From positions 3,046,501-3,110,500 of the forward strand of contig CAJHZI010000882.1 in the NCBI GenBank assembly GCA_905160935.1: 64,000 nt of DNA, given 5' to 3'. Positions 39,940 through 56,679 of this stretch are shown one piece after another (within the stretch, counting starts at the first letter, position 1; each line of letters starts with the position of its first letter). A program made the translations under genes and the position numbers. The DNA comes from Enchytraeus crypticus (lineage: Eukaryota > Annelida > Clitellata > Enchytraeida > Enchytraeidae). Under the pieces are notes generated by a model, which was not told the DNA's origin, searched no databases, and saw nothing but the letters and a program-made list of their open reading frames with translations.

Positions 39940-42900
39940 TTTGCCTTATTTTCTAGTTACTTCGCACAACTAAAGAAAAAAAGAAAAAAAGAAAAACCAC
40001 GGAATAAGATGACGAGCGTTGGGAAACTATAGAAAATCTCCTTAAACTCGATCTATCCAACTACAAGCCGTGTAGAGGCAAGGCGTCCTGTGGAGTTACT
40101 GGATGAGAGAGGATTGGGATGTTGGAGAGGAGTCGATCTGAGGATCGACTGAACTACAGTTGAACTTCCACTGAGCTCAAGCTCTCGCTACGGGAACAGC
40201 CGAGCTTATTTAATATCTGATGTGTGAATTAGCCAGCAGTCATCGTCTATACGCTAGGAATACACTGGAAGTTTCTAATGTCGGGCTATTGTTCGGATAT
40301 TCTAACTGGAGATTAATTGTAGTTATTTACTTCAATTGTTGTTGATAGACAGTTGATAAATGCATTAAGAAATAGGAAGAAGAGTTTGATAGGACACATT
40401 CAAAGGGGGAAGATCGATTAATAAAAGTCATAGAAGGTAGAACGGAAGGAAAAAGAGGCAGGGGCAGGCTGATATTAGGTATGTTAGCTGATTTAAAGAC
40501 CCACTCATATGTGGAAATGAAGAGGAAAGCAGAAGGCAGAAAAGAGTGGAGGCGTTTTATACCATGATAAGCACCTTTAAAATTTAATTTCAATTTCACT
40601 GTGACATTGAGGCAGAAAATTAATTTCAAAATTAGTTTTATAGGCTAGTATATAAACATACATATAAGTTAGTGAATAAAAAGTTTTTATATATGTAGAT
40701 ATTAACTTTCATACTCAAATTTATTTATTTATTTTACTGAATTGCTATTTATTTCCCAAATATGTAAGCTGTTACGCTGCATTATTTTGTTAAGTGAATT
40801 GAGGATATCAGAGCACACTGACTATTATAAAATTCACAAAATAAAACTTTACTGCATTTAGCCCGTCACTAACTGACCACTCTTTTTAAACATCATAAAT
40901 TAATTATTCGCTACTATTTTTCGCTCATTCACTGAAAAGACAGATTTTGGATACAACAACTTACTGTATCTTATTATAGCTGCAAAACTAAATAGAACAG
41001 CGGTGGTACTGCTCCCTAGCAGCAGCAGTAACAACAGAGCATCAGCAGTAGCGGCATAATCATTTAGACTGGTGTTACAAATCTTTACGACTAACTGAAC
41101 CAGTATTATTAAGTTAAGTTATAAGCAATAGCGCAGCAGCAGCAACATATCAGCATCTGCAGCAGCAGCAACAGCAGCAGCAACAGTAGCAATAGCGGCA
41201 GCAACAGCAGTAGTAGCGGAAGCAGCAACAGAGACAGCAGCTGAAGCAGCAATAGAGACATCAGCTGAAGCAACAACAGAGACAGCGGCTGAAACAGCAA
41301 CAGCAACAGAGACACCAGCTGAAGCAACAACAGAGACAGCAGCGGAAGCGGCAACAGAGATATCAGTTGAAGCAGCAACAGAGACACCAGCTGAAGCAGC
41401 AACAGAGACATCAGCTGAAGCAGCAACAGAGACAGTAGCTGAAGCAGCAACAGTGACATCAGCTGAAGCAGCAACAGAGACAACAGCTGCAACAGCAACA
41501 GAGACACCAGCTGAATCAGCAACAGAGACATCAGCTGAAGCAGCAACAGAGATAGCAGCTGAAGCAGCAAAAGAGACAGCATCTGAAGCAGCAGCAGAGA
41601 CAGCAGCTGGAGCAGCAAAAGAGACAGCAGCTAGCTGAAGCAGCAGTCTTAGGACTATAACTTCAGTTCGATTTTCAGAGAGAAAATTCAATAGCTAAAC
41701 TCCAGTTACCAGTCTTGAAAATATGTCAGTGACGACGTGAGCTCTGGATTTGAACCCTGCACCTACTGGTCCACAGTTCAACACCTAGCCGTTCATGCTT
41801 TAATTAACGAAGCCCATCGGTGTAAAGCACATGCGTAATAGTCACGATTACGAGTTTGAAAGGCACGTTAAAATTTAATGGTTTTGTATTCAAATCTAAA
41901 TAGTTAAGAATACTGAAGGAAAGTTGAACGAAATGTTAACTAAGGGAAATTCAATATTGGTTAGTTTAATACATTGTTTGACACAAATAATGGAAAGTTT
42001 TTATACTCTCAGTTATTATGCAAAACAAAAGTATAGGCCTAAGATAAACTATAATACCGAAGAACAGAAAAGATAAAATTAAGTAAATAGCCACTTGTAA
42101 ATTTCTGGTTAATACTCTGTATACCTAGCCTACAGAAGTACATTCAGTCGATTAAACAGACCATACAGTAAATAGAGAACAACATAGACTTATGCAGTGT
42201 TTGACCTTTTACCCTGCAATTGTAGTCGTTGACTTAACATCCATTCAAAACATAACTTTCATCTCCAAAAAATCAGCAAATGAAACAATTTACTTGTGGC
42301 CCCTAAAATGTCACTCCAACTAAAATAAATTGCGAAATACATTTTAAGATTTAGGAAGAAATTGGAAGTAAAAAGAAACATTCTATTAAATATCAGACTC
42401 TAGCATCTCTTGCAAATAGCTATCAGCTGCTGCAGCTAACAACTTACAGCTTATAAAACCAAAGCACTGACATTACGTCTGTATTTGTAGGAGTAGGTAG
42501 AGCAACTACACCAGTGAAAGAGTTTGGGCAGGTGTAAATGATAGCACACAGACAGAAAGATATCGATATTTACGATCAGACAATTTACACAGAAATGATA
42601 GACTTACTGGGTGAATCCGTGAACAGGATCTATGTTATTCTGGAACTAATTCTCCCTGTTCTAGCTCTCACGTTAAGCTGCTGAGCTACGTATACTTTAG
42701 GCGAATTGAGAGATATAGGAAGGTTTCTCGCGAAAAATTCTGGTTTAATTATTTTCTAAGGAAAAATCAGTTATTGGAAGCATCAATTAATTTTATCGTT
42801 GATTTTCTTCATAAGTAGGTCACTAGATTTATGTGTTTGCTCTGAAAAAATGCAGTACCTTCTCGCCGACTTCCACTTGGACCTTCCACTGCCAAGCGAC

Positions 42901-45900
42901 AGATCCATGATAGATATGTTTATATACAGTCTGCTTTCTACCTTATATTGAAAAAAATAACAACAATATTGTATAGACACAGCAGCACATACTTCCGATA
43001 TTACAATATGATATGAAATTTATAAGAATTGTCTCCAATAAATTTTGAGAATCACGAGGCCAAACTATTCCGCAATATCAAGTCTCCGTAATTTTATAAT
43101 TCATTGCTACTTGCCAGAGTTTAAACTGCTGCTTGATTACACAGCGCCCACTGGTGTGGGAGTGTAAACTTCTTATCATTTACTTGCGATTTCCGATACT
43201 AAAATAGGGAGTTCAAAACAGAGCCGCTATAACTATGATTGTGAACTCAAGTAGCTAAACAAGGTGAGCTACAAGATTAGTCGTTGGTTTTGCTAAACTA
43301 CACCTAAGGTTAGCATGCTATTGGGTTAGGCTAAGTTATAACATGAAATTTATTTATAAGCAAAATCACAGAATCTCTAAGATAACACTGTCACACTAAT
43401 ATCAACAGTGATTAGGCTTTAAATTATCTGAAAACCGATGCTAACGTCAGTTCATCTTTCGGAAGTGATATCAGTGAAATCAGGATTTGAATCCGCACAG
43501 ACAGATCCGCCGTCGAATATCTTACCGGCATCGCTACTGGCTCCAGCCAATGTTGCATCAGGAAGTAACTTCACAGTAAGAAAGATATGTGAACGATGTT
43601 GGAGAAATATTTTGTCCAGTGCCCACTTTAAAAGTAGGATAGCAAATCTTTTCCAATAAATATACCTGAACATATAAAACTATGAACTCTATCTGACTAT
43701 TGAAATAAGAATTTTTAAAAATTGTCAATGCTAGAAATTTATTTAATCCGTGGAGTTATTGAGGCAGTACCAGTTAAAGTCGGTAAATGGCAATATTTTT
43801 CTTATTTCCAGATTTATTTTGGCGTCCAGAACTTTTATAACGTATCTATTTCTGGCGATTTAGCCATGATGTTTTTACAATTAGTTTAAGGCCTAATAGC
43901 AACATAGCAAACATTGTCAGCTACAACTATGTTAAATGAATTATACTGCACTAATACCTTAATGATAGCATATCGGCTATTTTGGTCATGTTGGTAAATG
44001 AAACAGCCTCTGACATTGTAATCTATATCTTTTCTGTTTGAATTTAAAACTTGATCACGACTCTCGCACTCGCGTATGCAGCAGAAATAAATGCCTATTT
44101 TCATAATTGCTCGTCCTCTTGTGACATTATATTGTTGCTGCGAGTAACAACACATCTACGCATACCCGAGTGACAGTTGTAGCAACAGAATCGAAGCTCA
44201 ACAATCAGATGTTTTACTCTTTAATAGAACTTCATAGCGATATTCTCAAGCAGCTTGGTATCATGAAAGAGTGGCGAGAGCTAATGACTGTTGCCTCTGA
44301 TTTAAGTCAAACCATTGATTATACTAACAGCTATCACGTGACGGATATGTGGAACGTTTCTGTGGAGTGGGAAGATTGAACTCATCCTAACAAAGGCAAT
44401 CACAGCTGTTATGAACACGTAGGAGTATACGAATTTCGTAACAATTTTAAAAGTTGCATTTCTTAACGTGGCCTAAAGCACAGACAGTTTTATCGGCATC
44501 CATGACAAGTATCAGTAACAAGTAGTAGTTCTATTATTCGGTACTGTATTTCTAAAGGTACTAGAATTTACGTTTATTAAAACGATATTAATTTACCTCG
44601 AATAATTGTGGTCAATTAACTTATTAGTTGTTAATTAACCGCATAGAGCTAAGGCTCCTTTGTGGTAAGCCTCTTCCTGATTACGTGTTTAGTTTCTAAT
44701 TAAGTATGTTGTATTTGTTGTTACTATGACTTGGAAAACAAATAAAAAGGATGAATGAAAAAGACAAATTTAAGTTTCATCTGAGCCGGCGGCTTGTTGG
44801 CATATGGTTCAGGGGGGTCAGCAGGTGCTTAATTGATCAAACTAATTAGTGTATCTCTCAACTTATCTTTAAATTATAATACACAACAGAGCTGCAATCA
44901 AAAAGCTTACATTAACTCATGTAATTGATGCTTGACATCTAACTTATATAATTTATGTTTATTGATTTCATCATTAAATATTCTCAAAATCAAACATCTT
45001 ACTTATCTTACTTTTTTTTTTTTTTTAATCTAATTGAGCGAACTTGTCGCAGAATTTCACTAAAATCTATTTCGCGCAATTATATTAGTATTTGCTTAAA
45101 ACATTATTTCTGACATTTGCTTAGTCGATAAACAAGATAAAAAATTGATCAAAGGACTGGCACAGAATCCACAAGCCTACTAGTCGCTATTGAGCAAGTC
45201 TTTTAGCGGGTACGTTTGATTTATCGAATTGTATTAGACATGACATAGTATGCATTGCCTGCAGTAAATACTGAATAAATTATAAATCTTAATTCTATCT
45301 GACATGGGAAATGCAAGCACGACCAGTACTAGCAGACTCTGAGAAATAGGGTTTAATATTAATACACACTACATACCAGACAACGAGCTATAAATTAAGA
45401 TTTTTTCTTGCTGGTTCTGTATATAATCGACATCCGTATTCTGCGTATATCACAGTGTAAAAGAGATATGACGGTTATAGAGGGTCAATATATAAAATCT
45501 GATAAAAAAAGACATATAAAAGCAAAAGTATGTAAATTCTATAAACCAACTACCTTGTGACTGAGGTGTTGTTTCTTAGCACAATATTCATATGTTATCC
45601 GTTTTACCAGAAATGTATCACATACACTTCACAATATGTAATTATATAATTTAAACTAATATTATTCTCGTACGAGATATAGTTATAGTAGTCATAGACA
45701 TTTTACCAGCTGAATAGTAATAACAAGAAAAGGCTAACTTCATTTTCCTCATCTAGAGTTGATGTTAGGAACATATAAAATACACAATACATAAACGAGA
45801 CAAAATACATAACATAAACAAAACATAACGGCACACTGGGTCAGGAAGCACAGATGCTTGTTTTGAGACCCATTTCCTCCATCCTCTCCATGGTTATTAG

Positions 45901-46527
45901 TAATCGCTGCCTTTTGATGGAGCATCAATTGTAGCCGGCGCGGATTAAAGAATAACCTTCCATCACCCTGGGATTTTAAACAGAAACATTAAACCAAATA
46001 CATTATAAGAGACTAAACGTAACCACACACAGTGACAGATCGAAGTTATACATTTATTCCAGAGAGAGCACGGCCAAGTATATGGCGTAATATTAAGCAT
46101 GGGAAGGAAGCAGTCTCGAAGACCGGTCATCGGTCATGACAGTGTCATAGAAAGGGTTACTTCAAAAAATCAGAATAAATTACCATTGAGGAGATTACAT
46201 TACCACGAGAGAATTTACATAATCAGAATATTATTGCAGTAATATATTGCTTTACATTATCATTACATTATATCATTATTCGTAACATTCATTGAACTAC
46301 GCATGTTTATCAGTATTATACAATACATTATTGTTACATAACATTGTTACTTATTTCGTATATTGCATTTTTTAAATTTACTATGCATTATATTATCATT
46401 ATCTTAGTTTGCTACATCAGTATGTTACAGTAGAGAGACTTATCATCAGGGTAACAAGTAGGTTACACGTATCATCACCTGGTTAACAGCTATGACATAA
46501 GTCACATCACTCATGGACTCCTAGATA

Positions 46528-46577
<50 letters not shown>

Positions 46578-46579
46578 GT

Positions 46580-46643
<64 letters not shown>

Positions 46644-49600
46644 AAACATTATATGATGCTATATATATATATGGAATGCTATATATAAAGGTGTCCATGC
46701 ATCACTAGGGTAACAGATAGGACACAAGTCTCGTCACCATGGTAACAAGTAGGAAACAAATTCATAGGCTAGGGAGTGAGCTGCAGTCTCTTCTCTGGCT
46801 CTCTACAGCGAAATGTTGGTTGATCTTCCTGTCCACCCAGTATTCATGAGCTGAGCCCAACACGTAAACCTCCATCCTGTCCCACTCATCCTAGAGTTGA
46901 ATTCTCAGATTTTGGTTCGCACCGTTTATTAACACCTCTCACCCCGACACACATTTCTCCTACGTCTCATGCTACTTTCTGTAATAATATTTTGGAGGGT
47001 TGTGCCATATGGAATAACATTCCTATTGAGATTCGAAATTCTAGTAGTTTAATTAAAAAGTAAACATTCCTATAGAACCTTTCTTTCAAACTCGTTGTAA
47101 TGTTACTAATTGCATTGTTTGTGTTTTATGCGTAATTGAACTTGTTTGACAATGTACATATTTTGATTATTTAACACTATTTTTCGAAGTTTATACATAG
47201 TTTTAATGAACCTTGATGACTTTAAATATATTCACCTAAAATAACTAAGACGTCAGTTTATTAAATTTTCAAATTTCACTTTGTAACACCACTTAAACTT
47301 TCTAGTTGATTCTAACTTGTTATTCTTATTGAAATGACATTTAAATTGCATTTGCTTTGCGCACTTTTCATTATTTTGTGTTGTTGCACACTATAATTTT
47401 TATGATCATTTGTATTTACCATTTGATGTTCAAAATTTACTTAAGAGTTTTTCAAATATTTTGTAAAATAGTTATGATTGCATTTCACTAAACTTTAACA
47501 CTGAATCCTAACCTACGGTGGTCAGCTAGATAGAACCCTGTTGTGCCCTCTCTGATGACCGTAGGTCTCTTACTCTAATCCTGATTTGAATGTTTATGTT
47601 TACTTGAACTCTGATATATACATGTAGGTTGCTCACTGTTATTTATTTTATTTTTTCATTTCTGTTTATGATTTCGTTCTCTCTGTGTATCCATATGATG
47701 TTGTCGTTGAGAAATACTAATAAACATACTTCTTCACATAGACACAGTCTGTTAATCGGTTAGATTTGGGTACAAAGTGCTCACTGTTGCGATGGGTAAC
47801 AATACCACTCTAATTGCATTGTAGATAGCATATGCAGTGAAAATTGAAAAAATTGATAAAACTTTACCTTTACCTTCATTTTCAATTGGCAGAAAGAATA
47901 CAAAATAGCAGTCATTACAATTTATTATGGATGTTTCATTTTGTATTCACTCCTTTAAAAGAGAATGCGGTTTTAGATTTCTGCAAAATCATTCACGATG
48001 TTATGAATACAAGGCAGGCCAGATCGTAGTTGTTGCTTTGGAATGAGCCACATGTCAGCAAATGTTAAGGTGAAATATAATTGTAATTATCCAATGGCAG
48101 CTTCAAGGTATAATAACAAGATTAGGCGTGTAGGGTGGCGTTTCGCTTGGGTGAATATCAACACTGAAGTCGTGCCTACTGTGCTTTAGGCACGCCTTAG
48201 CCTAAATGATTCAGTAGGCTCTACGACAATTCTACAGTTGTGCGCAGCGCTTTGTTAGTAATAGTATGCAGTAGAGGTTTTAGCCACCTAATAGCGTCAG
48301 CTTAGATGCGCGTATGAAAATGGAATGTCCTTTCGAAATGTCAGAATACCTAAAACATTAAATAGCTACATGTATATTAATTATTATATAACGTAACAAA
48401 ATTGTGAATGGCAATTCCTGAGGTCAACTGATCAATTTCCGGCAGAGCAGATCCGTCCTAGAGTAAAATCTCGGATGTTGAATGTACTGGCACCATAGAT
48501 ATTTTTCTAAACTAACCAATGGTTGCATATGTGGTAGTTAAAGTGATAGTTACGTTAACTTTAATTTTTTTAGCTTTGATTACAGTATTTAAAACTATCT
48601 ATTTCAGACACACTACAGGTTAGTTGTTCGGTAGTTTATTTATTAACATTTATTCATTTTTGCACTGCTAGTTAAATAGGCATTTGGCAATAGGAAAGAA
48701 CTGTTAACAAAAAGTCTAAAGAAAGACAAAATGATAAAAATAGTTAAAATCTTGGTTTTGACCACGCTATTATATGGATGTGAAACATGGACCTAAAGGA
48801 AGGAAGATGTTAGGAAATTGGAGGCATTGGAAATGTGGATTTGGAGAAGAATGGAGAGGATTAGCTGGACTCAAAAGGTTCCAAATGAGGAAGTTCTTGA
48901 GAGAGTTGGTACAGATAGACAGTTGATAAATGTATTAAGAAATAGGAAAAAGAGTTGGATAGGACACATTCTAAGGGGGGAAGGTCTATTAAAAGAGGTC
49001 ATAGAATGTAGAATTGAAGGAAAAAGAGGCAGGGCCAGGCCGAGATTAGGAATGTTAGATGATTTACAGATCCACTCATATGTGGACATGAAGGGGAAAG
49101 CGGAAGACAGAGAAGCATGGAGGCGTTATATACCATGGACCTGCTAGTAGGCAGCGCACTAAGAGACTAAGCGAGAGCGCTGCAGTTTATACATTTTTCG
49201 TCAGTTGCAATACAGTATTAGTAGTCAAGTTGTGGATAGCAGATTTAAATGGGTTTATACCCTTGTAGATGCTAATATGAAGTTTGCACTTTTGATTAAG
49301 AAGATTACTATTGCCGAGTTGAGGCGTTCTTTCCAGAAAATCTGAAGTAATCTTTCAAACTATGGAATTTCTAATTTTTTTGCATGAGTTAACCGTTTTT
49401 GGTAATATTACCTTTATAATATTATACTGAAATATTACATTTAGTCACTAAAAATTATCTATGGTTGTTTTTATAGAACCCATGATCGCTGGTATGTTTT
49501 ATACGGTAAGTTGCTGATTTGCCAGAAGTTGCTAACATTAGAAATTATGAACTTATGGAATATCTAACACAACGTTCTTCAATTTACAGATATATAGTTT

Positions 49601-52600
49601 CAACTGAAGTAGTAAATAAAAATTAATTTGTCATATAGATCACTTTTCGGAATTTCCTTCAAAATGGATTACAAACATTAAGACTACTTACCTCTGTTTT
49701 TAATGAATAGACTGACTCTCAGCAAGTTAAATGTGACGGATATCAGGTCTCATAATCTGTTCTAACTGGATAGTGGCTAACTCTAACCTAGCGCTATGGC
49801 CAAAGTGATGAAGGCGCTACAAACTATAGGCCTGCCTGGACCACCGCCTCAGGCAGTACAGAGGTCTGAGCCCAGACGAGGTCTTGGGTTAATTGGGTCA
49901 GGGTCGAAAGGGTCGAGTGGACCAGGGTCGAGCGGTCAGTCTGTGGAGGAACTGATGAGATGCAAGATTTGTCAGAGAACTTACAGCAGTGACGCTGATG
50001 GTAGAAGACTACCACGTGACCTCACATGTGGTCATGTGTTCTGTCAGAGGTGTCTGACTGACTGCATGGCAGGAAGTGGTAACAAGTGCTTTGTGCCGTG
50101 TCCTGTCTGCAAGAAGAAAACCAACCTCATTGGTAGCAATGTAAGTAATACCCAGTGATGGGCGCTAAAGTATTTTAAAATAGATAAGTATTTTCAAAAT
50201 AGAAAATACTATTTTATTTTCTAATTTTCAAAATACTTTTAAAAAGTATTTTCAAAAGCACTTTCAAAATACTTTTAAAAAGTACTTTCAAAATACTTTT
50301 TAAAAGTATTTTGGAGCATTTTCCAAATACTTTTCAAAATACTAATTAAGTTTTGTTTTAAATTTAGTTAACTTAAATTTTGTTCTCCCAATCTGAAACC
50401 TAGAACGAACAAAAGTTATTGATATCTAGGAAGTAGTTTTTGTTCTTGATTAATTAACACTCACCATGTGCATAGTCTATTTCTACTATACTTTAATTAA
50501 ATAGCATTCATCTTAATTAGTCTAAAGAAATGTTACTTTATCGTTAATTAAATTTTATCTTAATTTAAATATATTTTAAAGGAACGTCTCGCATCTACAG
50601 GGTGAGTAAAAAAGTGATAACACCTGCAAACAGTTTTAATATCTCAGGCTATTGTAAATATTATTAATTGAAACTTTTACCAATTACTAAAGGAAGAGTT
50701 TTTGATGAGGTGACCAATTTTCATCCATTTTTATCTATCGCTTGGCCAGTTATACAAGTTTCAGCAGAGCAACCCCCCATTTTTTACCTAAAAATGGTGT
50801 TTGCTACAACGGTAAGGGCAAATTGCCCTTCATTGGAGAGAAGGAAAAGTTGAACGCTCAGTATTACGTCAATACTTTACGTCTCAAGTTGTTTGATGAT
50901 TGCAATGCTCTTCTACCAAATGGTTTCATCTTTCAGCAGGATGGTGCTCCGGCTCATGCATCGCGTCATGCACTGAAATGGATCAGCGAGAGAAATCCGC
51001 GTTTCATCAAGAAGATTGAATGGCCTCCAAACTCTCCCGATCAAAATCCTGTGGATTGCCATATCTGTTGAATAAAGCTGCATCTCTATCAGAAACACCA
51101 GCTGAAGCATAAGAACAAGACAGAACTGTAGGAAGTGCTACAATCAATTTGGGAGAGACTGCCCCTAGCTGGAACCAACAAGGCTGTCCTAGAGTTCCGA
51201 AATCTACTGCAGTCCTGCATAGCAGCTGGAGGAAAGCATATCGAATTGTCAGTAGTGCTAGCAGATACAACTAGTTCTTTCTGAACCACCTCAGCAACCA
51301 TTTTCAGGGCCAAAATAAAAATAAAGTATTTATTTACAGTACATTTAAAAATGGGGGGTTGCTCCGCTGAAACTTGCATAACTGGCCAATCTATGTACCA
51401 AAATGGATCAAAATTGGCCACCGCATCAAGCATTAGTCCGTTAGTAATTGATAAAAGTTTGATTTGAAAATTTTAACAGTAGCCGAAGATAATCAAATTT
51501 TTTTCTGGTGTATCACTTTTTTTATTCAGCCTGTATATTAGTGTGACCTGACCTTAAGGTATGATCTGTTGTTCAAACTAATGATAGTAATAATAATAAT
51601 AAAATAATAATGGAATAATTATTTTTTCCTTAGGTAAACGCATTGTCTTCAAAGTAAATAAAGGAAATTTCTACTATAATAAATTATGAAGCATGGCCTT
51701 AAATTTTACTTTTTGTTAAATTTTAAAAATATTTAAATAATATTTTAACTTTCAAAATTATTTTATTTAAAAATTTTAATATTTTAACCAACTATGTGCA
51801 TATTATGTCATTTGTGCACGTCTTTGCCTTGACAATCTTCCAAAAAAGTATTTTTTTAAGTATTTTCAAATAAATTTTTAAATACTAATCTATTTTTATT
51901 TTGCAAAATAATTGTGAAAAGTCTTTTATTTTTAAAATACTTTTTAAAAGATTTTTCAGAAGTATTTTCAAAACACTTTTCAAAAGTATTTTGGCCATCA
52001 CTGGTAATACTTGTGTAAGATAAATATTCAGCGTTTTATTTTTGTTCACCCGTGCCCGCTTGAATGCTAAAATCGTACAAATAACTAGTGCCGACGTCAA
52101 GCCCTGCATCAAAACGAACTATGAGTAGATGATAACTAGCAGGTATTAATATTATAAGGGACTAGGGTTCAGCACGTGGTAGACCATTTGACTCGATTCT
52201 TGAGACCAACATTCAAATCTCAGATCTTTGTGATTATCCACAAAGCGTTTTCAAACCTGCAATGGGTTCAGCATGTATATATAGTACGAAATAATAACTA
52301 GTTAGAGGGATGAAACAGAATATTGGTTATTAATCATAATAATATCCTATAATACTGCAAAACTGCAGTACTTGAAATGGTTTTTAATTGTTACTAGTTT
52401 GGATCTCGTTTTGTTCAATTTATATCGCGTATTCTATCCTAACGCTAAACTAACCTACTTTCAAGACTGAACTTTGATTTCAGAAGTCCAAATATTTTAC
52501 GACATTTTTAGAATCGACTAGTTCTGAAAATGCGGCAATATAATAGATAAGAACAAATGATAATGAATAGTAATTGACGATTGGAGATTGCGCTAAGCTT

Positions 52601-53339
52601 TGGCTTTTCTTCTCTATCCTAGTATTCAGAGTTAGCAGTGTTGGAAGCAGTTCATTTAAAGTCGCATAAATTCTTCTGTAATTCTGATAGTTCAAATTAA
52701 GCAAATTTTTGTAATTTATAGAGTATAATTTTTCTTCACTTCGTTTACAGGAATAATTAGATTATGCAAGTGACTAGAATTAGAATGAACATTATAAGTG
52801 ATTATAATCAGACTGAACTTTGAGTATTATAAGTAACTCTAATCACATGAGTATTATAATTGACTCTAATTAGTATGAATATTATAAATGATTGGAATTA
52901 TAATGAATAAGTGATTAGAATTAGGAGAAGCAATATTAGTAGTATTGCAATGATCGTACAATGGACAGATTTACCTTACAAACATCAAACGAAATCATTT
53001 CTACGTCACAGCGGCGCATTAATAAGTGGCAAAAGAAACCATTCCAGATAACACCTTGTGCTTTTTCCTTTTTTGCAAATACATTGTTTACTATAAATAA
53101 CAGTAGAATAATCTTATTTATCTGATGATAAATACATGTAGGTTCTAGAACTGCCGGTTAACAGACAAATACTATCAACCGTTAAAAACAACAAGCCTCA
53201 TCGTCATCATCATCACCACAGTCACAGTCACTCGTCGGACAGCAGGCAGGTCAGACTGGATGAAGGCAGAACATCTGGGGAGCGCGAGAAGAAAAGCTGC
53301 TCCTGCGATCATGAAAAAATTACTCCAGAAAAACGTAAA

Positions 53340-53446
<107 letters not shown>

Positions 53447-56400
53447 GTATATTCCTTGAATTAATTTTTATCACCGAGTAAGTTAATAAATATTATCCTA
53501 TAGAGATATTGTATATCGATCTATGGCACAGCGGTCAATTCCGTATCGGTATCGGTCTATCACATATCGGTCTATCACATATCGGTCTATCACATATCGG
53601 TCTATCACATATCGGTCTATCACATATCGGTCTATCACATATCGGTCTATCACATATCGGTCTATCACATATCGGTCTATCACATATCGGTCTATCACAT
53701 ATCGGTCTATCACATATCGGTCTATCACATATCGGTCCAATTACAACTTACAAAATAGTGCGTTTGAATGACAAATCTATTGATTCACATTCGAGGCGTT
53801 TAATTTGGGGCCACTTAGCCATATTACAACTATTCTATTGGTCACAGATCGATATAAGGAATAAATTGGCCTTTTATACTATTTTACCGAAACATCTTGA
53901 TACATCTCAATATATTCTAATACATGGTATGTAGGGATAGTGTATTTAGTTGGGATACTAGAGGCATTGGTCTCTTGTGATGAAGGTTTATTAAGTGTGG
54001 ATTAAATTATATTTTAACATAATATGAAGCTGAGTCCAAAATAGAAACGTTTCGCCTGATACTCATTTTTTGAGAAATGAAAGAGAAGTAAATAATTTCT
54101 TTCCAATGATGCGCTATTAATTCTTTACTCATTTGGCTCGCTTTCGTATTTCTTAGCAAATATTAGAACTAAACACTGCAAAACTTGGATTTGCATATAG
54201 CAGCGAAAAACCTAAGGTAACACTGTGCGAACAAATCTATAAACTCTAGTTGCATTATTCCACAGTTAAAGTATAAACTAGTAGAAGCTAAAACCAAGTT
54301 TTACGAAAGTTTCCTGCTCTAAAGAATGTTAATGACGAAGAGGGCACTGTTATGAACCAAGAAAGATACACAAAAAGAAACTTCATTTGACGGCTCGATC
54401 AAGCACGTACAGTTTACGATTGGTCTGGTCTCAGTTTCACTGATTAAAAATGATATTCATGAGGAGAATACATCTTACATTGCAGATCTTCGTCATCTTT
54501 CAATATCATGCTTAAAAATAATTGCAATAGTAAGTGTAGGTACAATAGTGCATTGGTGCCATTAAAATGCCAGTGTAAAACAATAGAAATTTATAACTTG
54601 GGCTAAAATACTATTCTCACTCTGCAATGTTCTGCCAAGTGGCATGTTCAAGGTGCATAGGCCTACACATTTATTTTCATTTCACGCTGCATAAATAGCA
54701 CTCTATTTAATAAAGAGATTAATAACTTCCCAAAGGCTATGCCTTATACCTTAATGTAGCTTATAGCTCGGAAAGAATATGGCTTCTGGGGTGGTTTCCA
54801 TTCGTCTTCCTCAGTTCTTGCTCGGTCGCCTCTTACAACATGTACAGCATACGATTGTATTCTTAACTGACCCGAACATAAAATGGTGATTATCTTTAAA
54901 ATTCGCAATCGATGCGCCATCAAAAGGCAGCAGTTGCTAGTAGCCAAGGAAAGAAAAAGAGGAAAGAACGAAAACTACAAAAACAGAATCTTCTCACGTA
55001 GTACGAAGTAGCACATACTGCTGTTATGTATACAGCCATGTGACCCACAAATACTATTCTATTAACTGGATACTAATGAAAATACTATTCCAGCTCACAG
55101 AGATTACTATTGTATTAACTGGATACTAATGACAATACTATTCCAGTTCACAGAGATTACTATTCTATTAACTGGATATTAATGACAATTTGATTCTAAC
55201 AGAGATAGTGGTGAAGTCAGCGATGAAGAAGCTGAGAATAAATGACGGAGACTCTCAGAGTCAGGATCACACCGCTGTCGTTAAGGCTCCAGCTCGTCTG
55301 CACCCTCCTCCCAAGGGCTCTCACTACGCTGTGGCTCAGGCTATCCTCGAGGACGGCGGTGGCTCCAGCATTGGCTCCTGCACGGACCTGGAAGAGAGGA
55401 TAACTTCTGCTGCTCCACAGGGACATCTGAGTCCGTGCATTGAAGAAGAGATTGAAGTCATTTCTAATGATGGTAACGTTATATGTTTATTGATTTGTTA
55501 TTATTGTGTAGTTATTTATTCATTCATTTCTGTATTCACTAATAACTTCAAAATGGGACAGCTAAAAATGTACGCACCTACGCATACACTGCAAAGTGAG
55601 TATCATGTATCCTTAAAATAGGTACGAAATAAATTCAAATTCTAACATCGATTGCGAATTGTTCAGTACACTAGAAAAGTCACTTTCATATTAATTTTAT
55701 ATTAATTGTTCGGTTGAATACCTTCAAAAAATAGGATTCGGATTAAGAAGTAAATCTTGATCAGTCTCTAAACCAAGAATTAAATTTTAGTAAACCTAGC
55801 CAAAACATTTGATTAGAATTTAGAAAAAATTATAGATTTCCGGGCCCGTAGCCAGGGGAGATAGGGACATGGCCTTACTTGTATTTTTCATTGCACTGCA
55901 TTCTCTAATTTAATAATTGTGTATTTGTCTATTTCCTAATATACTGTTGCCGTAAAAGATAAGTTTCCTTCTCTTTCATAAAGTAACAAGCCTGTATATT
56001 ATAATCCGTTAATGATATATCCCTAAATCATTCATCCGTAAATTCTCACTCTCATTGATCTGAATTTGGATATTAAAGTGGCACCGGTTCTAGGATCAAA
56101 GTACCCACTGAAGGAGTTGCACGACATGGCCCCTCAAAGCCTTGTCGATGATTTAAACCTGGCTAACGGTCGTGCTGATGACGTAAGAGGTCACGTGACG
56201 TCAGGGGGCGGAGATGGGGTGGACGATAATGTGATATCATCCCTGAGTGACATGCTGCAGCTGCAGCCAACCACAGCAGCTTACATCAGCAGCTTCGGTC
56301 GTTATAGCGAGGTTAAAATAATTCATTTAATATTTTCTTAGTTATATTTTAATAAAATAAGTTATATATTTTCATTAAGTTAATTACTAAATTATAGTGA

Positions 56401-56555
56401 CAGGAGATATAGCGAATATTTAGAGAGCTGGTTATGCTATCTTTTATATCAGAGACTCGATTGACCTACATCGTAGAAATAAAAGATTTTTTTCATCCAA
56501 ATGAAAGATTTTTCCAACTCACACACACACATGTGTGTGTGTGAGTTAGAAAATC

Positions 56556-56679
<124 letters not shown>
